Under the pieces are notes generated by a model. It searched no databases. It saw nothing but the letters and a program-made list of their open reading frames with translations, and was not told the DNA's origin. From a virus: 49,638 nucleotides of DNA. Each line of letters begins with the position of its first letter. Position 1 is the first letter of the stretch. Shown one piece after another: positions 13,631 to 21,900 of the stretch. A program made the position numbers and the translations under genes. The DNA lies in IMG/VR virus record IMGVR_UViG_3300037560_000121, positions 1-49,638 of that record. The stretch is one strand, 5' to 3'.

Positions 13631-13794
13631 GACATCGACATCCTTTAAGCGAGCCAGTGGAGTTGGAGTGTCTAGAGTGTACAGTTGTCTTTCTTATGCC
13701 TGAGAAGGTATACAGGGAACAAGACAAAGTATTCTGCCCTAAGTGTGGTGGGAATAGTCTTGCAAGGACAACAACTGGGAAGATGCTCACTTGA
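13627..13794 (+). CDS. Zinc-ribbon miniprotein
   Basis: A 55-residue protein that starts within the stop codon of the methyltransferase gene and ends inside the TTG start of the polymerase gene. CLEC (about residue 15) and CPKCGG (about residue 37) form a zinc ribbon. Its tight coupling to the polymerase suggests a replication accessory role (inference). Confidence 0.65.
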   Translation: MRHRHPLSEPVELECLECTVVFLMPEKVYREQDKVFCPKCGGNSLARTTTGKMLT

Positions 13795-16340
13795 AGTACA
13801 TCCCTGGAGAAGGCTCAGACTCCGCTGACTATATGTTCGTTGGTGAAGCTGGGGGCTACCACGAAGATAAGCAAGGGCATCCCTGGGTAGGGCCAGCAGG
13901 TAAGATAGCTCACTACTGTCTGGATCGTGTAGGAATACCTGCGGATAATATATACTTCACCAATGTATGTCACTACCGTCCTCCAGACAACGCCATCTCA
14001 AAGTGGTGCAAGAAGTCTAAGAAGTATGGACGTGTGCCAAACGAACAGGTGCGTGAAGGATTGTATGAGCTGTATCGTGACATCGTCCGAGTGCGTCCAA
14101 AGATAATCATCCCTGTAGGTAACATAGCACTCTGGGCCTTGACTGGTAAGGAGGAGATCACCAAGCGACGTGGTAGTGTCCTACCTCTAGAGCTGGATAC
14201 TCGCAGACTTAGCCACGTAATGCCGTACTCCAGTAACGAAGAGCTAGACTCCTACAGCAAGTTGCTGGAGCATAAGGTCATCCCAACCTTCCATCCTGCT
14301 CATGTAGACAGACAGTATGGTCTAAAGGCTATCTTTGAAAAGGATCTGAAGAAGGCAAAGCGAGAGACAGGGTATCCAGAGATCCGGTGGCCAAAGCGGA
14401 CGATACTTATAGAGCCAGAAGAAGAGCATGCTTATGAGCTTGCGGTTGATCTGATGAAGCACGACCAGTTTGCCTTTGATATAGAGACACCTGGAGGGAA
14501 GCTCTATTGCATAGCCTTCTCCGCCGAACCAGGCACAGGCTTTGTCTTGAAGGTGGATGCAGACTGGAAGTGGGATCTGATTAAGATCATCTTGGCGTCT
14601 AATGCAAGGAAGATTTGTCACAATGGACTCTTTGACACTGGCTTCTTGAAGTATCACTACCAAGTGGAGGTAAAGAACTACACCTTTGACACCATGTACG
14701 CTGCGAAGCTGTGCTATCCAGAGTTCCTGCAAGGTCTGGACTTCCTTACCAGCTTCTTTACAGATGAGCCTTACTACAAGGATGAAGGCAAGGACCAGGA
14801 CTTGGGGATAGCAGAAAGTGCAGAGCAGTATATGCTGTACAACGGCAAGGATGCTTGTCTGACAATGGAGGTGGCTCTGCAGTTGCAGCAGAAAGAGATG
14901 AAGAATCCTCGACACGCTGCGTCTATCAACAGTCACATGCGCCTCCTTCCCATCGGTCGAGATATGATGGTCCGTGGCATACGTGTAGACCAGATGGCGT
15001 TCAGCACACTACGAGCAGACAAGGTGCATGAGTGGGAGGAACGACAAACAGCTCTAGACGAACACATCTTTGATCAGATCCTGCGCATCATACAGCCTTT
15101 GATGACAGACAGCAAGATGAAACCTGCTGTACGTCCTCTAGCTATAGCTCTCCTCAACAAGATGAAGAAGATGATGGAGAAAGGTGAGCCAGGCTTTAAT
15201 GTAAACTCTGGTCCAGAGATGAAACTCTATCTCTATGACATTAGAGGGTTCAAGAGGAAACAGCATAAGGTAACTCGTGCAGACACAACAGAAGAAGCCG
15301 CTTTGAAGGAGCTATACGGAGAGACAGGGGATGAGATCCTTCTACAGATAGTCAAGATACGACAGGTCAGGAAGCTACTCTCTACCTATCTATCTTGGAA
15401 AGCCATACCAGAGGGTCGTCTAGTCTACAGTGTTAACATAGTACGTACCAAGACACAACGCTGGTCTAGTGGTCAGACGATTATCATAACCTTGCCTAGC
15501 AAGGCAGGTCAGTACAGAACTAAGACAGGAGTCAATGCACAGACTATACCTCCTGAAGTGAGGAAGACAATCATTGCAGATCCAGGTATGATCCTCTTTG
15601 ATGCTGACCTTGAGCAGGTCGAGGACAGGATCGTAGCTTATGCAGGAGGTGTCAAGAGGAAGATTAAAGCATACGAGGAGGGCATAGATCCACATGCTCT
15701 AAGTGCCTCTGGCTTCTTTGGTGTTAGTGTAGAGGAGATACTCAAGGAGAAGAAGGAGTGTGATCGTACTGGTAAGACTCCTCCTATGAGATATATAGGT
15801 AAGCAGTCTAACCATGCCTTCAACTATAAAGAGGGCTGGATGACCTTTATGCGTAACTTGAATAAGAAGGCTGATGAGACAGGGATACGCATAGTCGCTA
15901 AGCAGGCTAAGGACATCAGAAAGAACCACTTTGCACTATATCCAGAGATCGAGTATAACTACTGGGCCTGGATAGAAGAGCTGCTTAACTCCAAGCAAAG
16001 GATTGTTAATGCTTTTGGATACGAGAGGACATTCTACGAACTGCGTCATTGGAAGCAGCGTGATCAAGGTGTTTACCGAGACGCCTACAGTTGGTATGCT
16101 CAGTCAATTCCTCCAGAAATTATCAATCGGTCCATGGTGCGTATACACGAACAGTTACCAGAAGTCGAGATCCTCCTTCATACTCACGATGGCATCCTTG
16201 GACAGATACCTGAAAGATTAGCTGACGACTACCTTAAACAGATCCCAAAGCTAATGGACGAACCTCTAGATGTCAGAGATCAGATCATTCATATCCCTGT
16301 GGACATAAGCTCCGGGACTTGCTGGGCGACTTTAGAATGA
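13791..16340 (+). CDS. UDG-like/DNA polymerase A fusion
   Basis: An 849-residue protein with TTG start overlapping the previous stop. Residues 1-190 resemble a family-4 uracil-DNA glycosylase (VGEAGGYHED near 17, NVCHYRPPDN near 58) without the N-terminal CXXC of the iron-sulfur members. Residues 215-390 are a 3'-5' exonuclease with D230/E232, N278/D282 and Y350/D354. The polymerase has motif A DADLEQVEDR (604-613), motif B R667...K671...H675...Y679 and motif C HDG (799-801). H675 replaces the usual Phe/Tyr/Leu, and HDG replaces HDE. A UDG-like head on a family A polymerase is known from Bacillus phage SPO1. Confidence 0.9.
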   Translation: MKYIPGEGSDSADYMFVGEAGGYHEDKQGHPWVGPAGKIAHYCLDRVGIPADNIYFTNVCHYRPPDNAISKWCKKSKKYGRVPNEQVREGLYELYRDIVRVRPKIIIPVGNIALWALTGKEEITKRRGSVLPLELDTRRLSHVMPYSSNEELDSYSKLLEHKVIPTFHPAHVDRQYGLKAIFEKDLKKAKRETGYPEIRWPKRTILIEPEEEHAYELAVDLMKHDQFAFDIETPGGKLYCIAFSAEPGTGFVLKVDADWKWDLIKIILASNARKICHNGLFDTGFLKYHYQVEVKNYTFDTMYAAKLCYPEFLQGLDFLTSFFTDEPYYKDEGKDQDLGIAESAEQYMLYNGKDACLTMEVALQLQQKEMKNPRHAASINSHMRLLPIGRDMMVRGIRVDQMAFSTLRADKVHEWEERQTALDEHIFDQILRIIQPLMTDSKMKPAVRPLAIALLNKMKKMMEKGEPGFNVNSGPEMKLYLYDIRGFKRKQHKVTRADTTEEAALKELYGETGDEILLQIVKIRQVRKLLSTYLSWKAIPEGRLVYSVNIVRTKTQRWSSGQTIIITLPSKAGQYRTKTGVNAQTIPPEVRKTIIADPGMILFDADLEQVEDRIVAYAGGVKRKIKAYEEGIDPHALSASGFFGVSVEEILKEKKECDRTGKTPPMRYIGKQSNHAFNYKEGWMTFMRNLNKKADETGIRIVAKQAKDIRKNHFALYPEIEYNYWAWIEELLNSKQRIVNAFGYERTFYELRHWKQRDQGVYRDAYSWYAQSIPPEIINRSMVRIHEQLPEVEILLHTHDGILGQIPERLADDYLKQIPKLMDEPLDVRDQIIHIPVDISSGTCWATLE

Positions 16341-16594
16341 GCCAAGATTTAATAGGTGTGGTAGCTGGAAGCCGTATTCAATATAAATACTGGCTTCAAC
16401 AATACAATCTTGATCCAGAAAAATATGTCTACTTGATGACGCATCAAGATTTAATAGGCAAACACTTTGAAGACATAGAAACATGGGGAATGTATTGGGA
16501 TTCTTGTCTGCTTAGAGAACTTGAAGGAGGCTGGGACGAACTAAGTGCATACGTCAAAACACCTGGATGGAAACCACATGGACACAACAAATGA
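16337..16594 (+). CDS. Small protein, unknown
   Basis: An 85-residue protein whose ATG lies in the polymerase stop codon (ATGA) and whose TGA overlaps the next ATG. Beta/alpha pattern (LIGVVAGSRIQYKYWLQQYN) with a tryptophan-rich C-terminal half (GMYWDSCLLRELEGGWDELS). Placed between polymerase and P-loop protein, so probably a replication accessory. Not recognised. Confidence 0.6.
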   Translation: MSQDLIGVVAGSRIQYKYWLQQYNLDPEKYVYLMTHQDLIGKHFEDIETWGMYWDSCLLRELEGGWDELSAYVKTPGWKPHGHNK

Positions 16595-17763
16595 CAAGAG
16601 TCGTCCCTAACGGCAACTGGTTAAAAGGATGGCTGTACTGGATGAAAGAATCTGAAGCTCCAGAAAGCTACCTCCTCTGGGCAGGACTATCCGCCATCTC
16701 TGGCTGTACTCAACGTAAGGTATATGCAAAGTGGGTATACCACTATTACTATACCAACCAATATATCATGCTGATAGGTCCAGCTGGGATTGTACACAAG
16801 TCCTCCACCATAGATATGGTCAGACAGATGTATAGAGAGGCTGAGATACCCACAACCTCAGAAGCTCTGACAAAGGAAGCCCTTATAGAACAGATGATCA
16901 AACGAGGCGTGGACGGAGTTAGTGCCCTTACAGCCTTGCCAGATGAGTTCTCCGACTTTGTTAGACCATCTGGGCCACCCATGATTGAGTTTCTAACCTC
17001 TATCTATGGCTGCCAGGAAGTCTGGGAATATACCACCCGCTTACGTGGCACAGAGCAGATGGAGAAGGCTTTTCTCAACCTCTTCGCTGGCACTACACCA
17101 CGATGGATAGCCAACGAGTTCGACGCTACGTTTGTGGAAGGAGGCTTTGCCTCGCGTACGATATTTATACACGAGACCGAGCCCCGGTTTCGCAGAGCTA
17201 AGGTAGATATCACAGAGGACATGGTGAAGATGTACCACCTTCTCTTGGAGGATCTGTACCATATCTCACAGCTGGAAGGAGAGTTCATCTGGGAAGGTGG
17301 TAATGATGGACCTGCATTTGATTGGTTTGCAAACTGGTATGAGAAAGACATGCCTGCTGAGATCAAGAACATGGACTATAGACTTAGGGGATATACAGCA
17401 CGCAAGCCTACTCATATGATTAAGCTGGCAATGTCTCTGCAGTTGTCTGTGAGTGATGAGCTGATAATTACACAAGAGAACATCATGAAGGCCAAGCAGC
17501 TGTTTGATAGCCTGGAGGAGTCTATGACACAGACCTTCAGTGCTGTCGGTAGGAACATCTACGCTAATGACTTGGAGAGGATATTTAGTGATGTGGTGGA
17601 TAGTGGAGGACGTATGGTTAAAGCAGAGATCATTGCTAAGAACTACAGTGCCATGCCTAGGATGGCTTTGGAGGAGCAGCTCCAGACACTGCAGGATATG
17701 GGTAAGCTGAGGAAGGAGCCAGGGAAGGATGGGAAGTTGTATTACATTTCTACGGAGGGCTAG
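16591..17763 (+). CDS. DUF3987-type P-loop replication protein
   Basis: A 390-residue protein; ATG at 16591 overlaps the previous stop. The N-terminus (PNGNWLKGWLYWMKESEAPES) and GPAGIVHKSST (63-73) match phage primase/helicase-associated ATPases in which the Walker A motif reads G..GIV.KST; a Walker B-like segment lies at TALPDEF (about 105-111). The C-terminal 100 residues are helical and resemble a winged-helix tail (GGRMVKAEIIAKNY). It is the best candidate for replicative helicase or loader, since no DnaB-like helicase or primase was recognised. Confidence 0.65.
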   Translation: MTRVVPNGNWLKGWLYWMKESEAPESYLLWAGLSAISGCTQRKVYAKWVYHYYYTNQYIMLIGPAGIVHKSSTIDMVRQMYREAEIPTTSEALTKEALIEQMIKRGVDGVSALTALPDEFSDFVRPSGPPMIEFLTSIYGCQEVWEYTTRLRGTEQMEKAFLNLFAGTTPRWIANEFDATFVEGGFASRTIFIHETEPRFRRAKVDITEDMVKMYHLLLEDLYHISQLEGEFIWEGGNDGPAFDWFANWYEKDMPAEIKNMDYRLRGYTARKPTHMIKLAMSLQLSVSDELIITQENIMKAKQLFDSLEESMTQTFSAVGRNIYANDLERIFSDVVDSGGRMVKAEIIAKNYSAMPRMALEEQLQTLQDMGKLRKEPGKDGKLYYISTEG

Positions 17764-18009
17764 ATGATGAGTAAGAGACTACGGGAGGCACTGAAAAAGG
17801 CACACCACGAACTAACCACGCTGCATGGATTATCTGCTACTGATGGGTTCAAGGCTTACAATGATGCCTTACGTGCTGGGTGTGACCAAAACGGCGCGTG
17901 GGATGTGTTTGTAGAAGAGACGTGGAGCATTGATGTACTTGACACCCTCAAGACAATTGAAGCAGCCCTTGCCACTGATGTGTTGAAAGAGCCAGAAGAT
18001 GGAACGTAA
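17764..18009 (+). CDS. Small helical protein, unknown
   Basis: An 81-residue helical protein starting just after the P-loop gene stop (TAGATG). Basic N-terminus (SKRLREALKKAHHEL), acidic C-terminus (ATDVLKEPEDG). It overlaps the BRCT gene by 11 bases. Not recognised. Confidence 0.55.
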   Translation: MMSKRLREALKKAHHELTTLHGLSATDGFKAYNDALRAGCDQNGAWDVFVEETWSIDVLDTLKTIEAALATDVLKEPEDGT

Positions 18010-18424
18010 GGAGATGTCCCTATGGCTACACAACCTTGGTGCCAAGACTACTGGCAGCGTCTCAGCCAAGACAAATGTAGTCATCGTCGGTGAGAACCCA
18101 GGGGATAACAAGATAGAAGCAGCACACAAGAAAGGTATCCCAACCTTGTCCTGGCCTATGGCTGCATATCTAGGAATCCTCGACGCACGTGGCAAGTACA
18201 GGTGGCCACATATACCTAAGGATATAACAGCAGAAGTCATCATCAGCATGGCTACAATCATAGAAGAGCTATACGTAAAGGGGGTACGCAATGACAGTCC
18301 CAGACATCTTCGAGCCTTCATCCATGCTACAAACGCACTTCGAGCGCTACTTCTCCTTGCGCACGGAGAGAGCAGAGGACCAGTTGGAGCAAGATATGGT
18401 GATGATTCAGCAGGTGTTGGATAG
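17999..18424 (+). CDS. Stand-alone BRCT-like protein, N-truncated
   Basis: A 141-residue protein. Residues 1-57 align closely with the BRCT domain of bacterial NAD-dependent ligase: LGAKTTGSVSAKTNVVIVGE followed by NPGDNKIEAAHKKGIPTLSW. The first strand of the fold (GKTFVLTG type) is absent, and an in-frame stop lies just upstream at 17984. No ligase gene is present. Residues 60-95 are helical; the last 45 overlap another gene and look less protein-like. It may bind DNA ends or nicks, or decoy a host BRCT partner (inference). Confidence 0.65.
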   Translation: MERKEMSLWLHNLGAKTTGSVSAKTNVVIVGENPGDNKIEAAHKKGIPTLSWPMAAYLGILDARGKYRWPHIPKDITAEVIISMATIIEELYVKGVRNDSPRHLRAFIHATNALRALLLLAHGESRGPVGARYGDDSAGVG

Positions 18425-18497
18425 TTTAGGAGGATTTGAAAAGGGATCAAAGATAGTTGCAGAGTTCTGGCTTAAATCATTAAGGGAGCTATCATGA
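18291..18497 (+). CDS. Small helical protein, unknown
   Basis: A 68-residue acidic helical protein (RAEDQLEQDMVMIQQVLDSLGG) starting inside the BRCT frame and ending in an ATGA overlap with the next gene. Ribosome site GGGGGTACGCA is weak but present. More protein-like than the overlapping BRCT frame in this interval. Unknown. Confidence 0.5.
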   Translation: MTVPDIFEPSSMLQTHFERYFSLRTERAEDQLEQDMVMIQQVLDSLGGFEKGSKIVAEFWLKSLRELS

Positions 18498-18922
18498 GAA
18501 AACGTGTCTTTATTGCACACCAGCTTAGCGGAGACCTGGCTGCTAATCTAGAGAGTGCAAAGAGGTGGTGTAAGTGGGCGATCTATATGAGAGATGTAAA
18601 TCCAATCGCTCCATATCTGATACTTATGTACATACTAGATGAAAAAATTGAAGAGGAAAGATGTACGGGGCTGATACTTGGAGACGAGTACATTCCAATG
18701 TGTGACGAGCTCTGGATATGTGGTCCACTACCTTCAGATACTTCACACGTTTGGACAGAGATAGAAATTGCAAAGGAACATAAGGTAAAAACTGCTGACT
18801 ACACAGGTCTCGTTCTCCCATCTGGTTTTCACTCAGTGAAAAGCACTACCGGCCCTGCAGCTTTACTTGTGGATAAGAATACCCTGGTGTGTCAAGAGGA
18901 ATTGACAAAGCACGTCCAATGA
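18494..18922 (+). CDS. DUF4406-like nucleoside deoxyribosyltransferase fold
   Basis: A 142-residue protein. RVFIAHQLSGD near residue 4, followed by PIAPYL and GLILGDEYIPMCDELWICG (about 60-78) and an EIEIAKEHK helix, matches the DUF4406/YtoQ-like group related to nucleoside 2-deoxyribosyltransferases. The domain ends near residue 105; the remaining 37 residues are read through the palindrome (18826-18842) and into the opposite late gene, overlapping its end by 77 bases. Possible nucleotide salvage, or binding of a nucleotide signal. Activity not shown. Confidence 0.65.
   Translation: MRKRVFIAHQLSGDLAANLESAKRWCKWAIYMRDVNPIAPYLILMYILDEKIEEERCTGLILGDEYIPMCDELWICGPLPSDTSHVWTEIEIAKEHKVKTADYTGLVLPSGFHSVKSTTGPAALLVDKNTLVCQEELTKHVQ
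18826..18842. repeat. 17-bp palindromic boundary element, copy 4
   Basis: TTTTCACTCAGTGAAAA, perfect arms. It lies at the convergent meeting of the plus-strand replication block and the minus-strand late block, three bases from the stop of the 1289-residue protein and inside the coding end of the DUF4406-like gene. A bidirectional transcription stop or protein-bound barrier is plausible here; no U-rich tail is seen on either strand. Confidence 0.85.
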
Positions 18923-21900
18923 AAGACGCCAGATCTTCCTGCTTCAAAGCATCAGGTGCGTCCTTAGCAAAGAACAGGTATCCTGGAGTGACTGCACTTA
19001 GGAAGTATGTAGCAAATCTGAGACGATCTTTGATCTCTTCAGACTTCGTAAGTCCTATCCTTCCTTCTACAAGACCACGAGTCAGCTTCCCTGTGAACGC
19101 TGGCAACAGAGCCGCACCATCTCCACCTACGTCTCGCAAGCCAAACTTCGATAAAGCTATCGACCGTCCTGCCGTAGCTTCTCCTGACGTGGTAATTCCT
19201 GACACAATCTCCTTTATGTCACTATACCAATCTACAAACGGACCACCCATCCAAGTAAGTGAAGAGATACCTGTCCACCGACTCATGTTCCAGCCCACCA
19301 GCCCACCAGCCATGATAATAGTCTTATGCACCGCTATGTTCTTAGCAAGGAAGGAGGCTCTCTCTAGGCCCTTAAGATTCTTTATTCCCTGTGCCATGTA
19401 CGCACCATACCAGCTAGGCCATGTTCCATACTGTCCAAACAGACGACCAAAACCGTGGCTGAACAAACTAGGTCCAGCACCAAGCTGATATATCCACTGT
19501 GTATCCTCAGCTGCTCTCGCTCCTATCCAATCAACTGCACTCTCTGCTCCTGAGCTACGAAGGATCTTTGTGAACTCTTCCTTGATTGAAGGACCAAAGA
19601 AGTTGATTCCAGACTTGCTCCAGAATTTATCCATCTCTCCCTTTGACCCAAACTTGTTCCAGGCATCAAGTGCTTTCTTACGCATACCTAGAGAGACAAC
19701 ACCACGGTTAATGGTATCTGCTGAAGTATAGAACCTCATGCCAAGGTTTGTTGCACGCTGTCCTAATCTATTCAATTTCTCCAAACGTCCAACTTTACCA
19801 CTAGCAGCATAGTTAGCTGCCTGATACTCAGCATACAGCATGTCATCTCCAAACACAGGAACATGGTCTGTCAACAGAGCCCCCATCTTCTTCGCCTTTG
19901 TGAAGGCTGCTTCACGACCACTGAACACTGCCTTCATACCATACGCAAGATACTTTGGACCAAGTAGTGGCATACCTGTTAAGATAGTCTGGTACAGATT
20001 CCGCAAAGCAAGACCAGGCCTGAAACCAAGGTACGCTCCGTAGTTGAGGGTCAGATAGGTATTGACAATCCTTTCCTGTGTTGTAAGGTCTAATTTTACA
20101 TTCAACATCTTTAGACCAGTCTCCACAGCAGTATTCACACTGGTGAAAGCTTCAGGTGCACCGTAGCGTGCAAGCTGTATATAGTCTTTCATACTGCGTT
20201 GAATCAGCTGCAGCTCTTTTGTATTTGTAGGCATCTTGTTGAAAGTGTCAATAGCGTTATCCATCGTCTCACGCATGTGACTCTTATACGCTCCAGCTCG
20301 GAGGTACTTAAGCATTACAGTAAAGGGGTCTTTGTCATATTTCGACATATTACCCTGTCTCTGCATCTCGCTTAGAAATCTCATCGTTGGCTTGTTCATA
20401 TCCTTGCCAGGGAAGAGTTCTCCAAACGCTTTGGCTACAGAACCTGGAGCATCCTCATCAGCAAGCCTACGATAGTGTGGCCAGTAGTTCTCGATGAAGT
20501 CATCACCAGAGATAGTGATGTTCTTATCCGCTACGTGACGCTTGAACATCTGGTTGAGCCACTCACGCATCTCACTAGCAGCCCTCACTTCCTTCTCATT
20601 AAGACCATGCTCTGCTGCAAACTTCCCCCATTGAGTACGTGGAGTCTCCAAGAGATCAACAAAGAGCTCTTTATTAGCAGCTCGAATTACAGGCTTCTTT
20701 GGATTGTAGATTTGCAGCAGGCCACGTACCTTTGTTCCATCATCAAGCACACCACCCTTAAGCCACAGACTTACTGTATTAAGATATGCCTTTCGTCCAC
20801 TGGCAAGTGGTAAGAAGAAGTCCGTAAATGGTTTGATGTCTGTTATACCAAGCTTGATTAAAGCATCTTGTGCAAACTGCAGGAACTTCGCACGAGGCAT
20901 GATACCTGAAGCAGCACTCAATAATGGATTCCAATGTGCGTTGCTGTGGTCTATAGTTGTGTGCGCTGGCATACTGGAAGCTCCAGATCCTGGCACAAGT
21001 TCATCAGCTATATTCACACCCCTTGGGGCGAGATTTGGAGGCTCGACTTGGTAGGCATTGAGCCATTCTGTCATCTCATCAGTACTCTTAAGCAGAGGAG
21101 ACAAAGGCTGTCCAGCACCATCTGATGCAACGTGCTTGAATCCACCTTCGTGCCAGACTTCTCTGACCACAACACCACGAGTAGCAGCAAGCTCAGCTAG
21201 AGGACCATCAGGATGTGGCAGCTCATCTACTTTCTCCGCTGCCTTCTCCATATTCTTCAGCACCTTACCAAATGATGGATCATCCTTACCCAAGGCATTA
21301 CGTTGCTTGGTGATAAGGTCACGTCTGAAAGCTAGCTGCTCACTTGTATTCATCCCCTTCTTACCTACAAAGGCTTTCACTGCATCGTTGTAGTCCACCT
21401 GACTAGGCCAAAGAGTGTGCTCTTCAATGAACTCTGCAACAAGAGGCTGTATCTTAGCAACACTCGGCTTGGTGATATCTTGAGCAATAGGTAAGAATCT
21501 GGCGTCCTTGATCTTGATTGCCAGAGGTTTCTTATTACGTCCGACCTTTGCTATCCAGAGACCATCTCCCTTCTTCGTTGGCTTCAATGCCATCCACTTG
21601 GTACCTTTATAGATCACTTCCTGTCCACGCATGAAGCCAAACTGTTCCAGTTCTCTTGCCACGGTTCTGTCAAACCCTTCAGTGAGCCCAACGACGACGA
21701 ACTCACCATCTGGTCGTTTGATCTTCTGGTGAGATACGTCATCTAACCTACCAAGAAGCTTCTGAAAGACATCAGCATCCTGGTGTGGAAGAGGTACAAT
21801 CCTGTACTGTCCAAGAGTTAGGTCAGAGAAGTTCAGCTGCTCTACATTCAATTCTGTTGCAAGACGACGACCAGCAGAAGGAGATACTGACATTGATGGT

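Noticed and set aside
16591-17763. Mutated Walker A (G replaced by H) in the P-loop protein
   Set aside because: The G..GIV.KST form seems normal for this phage family, so the H is not treated as a defect.
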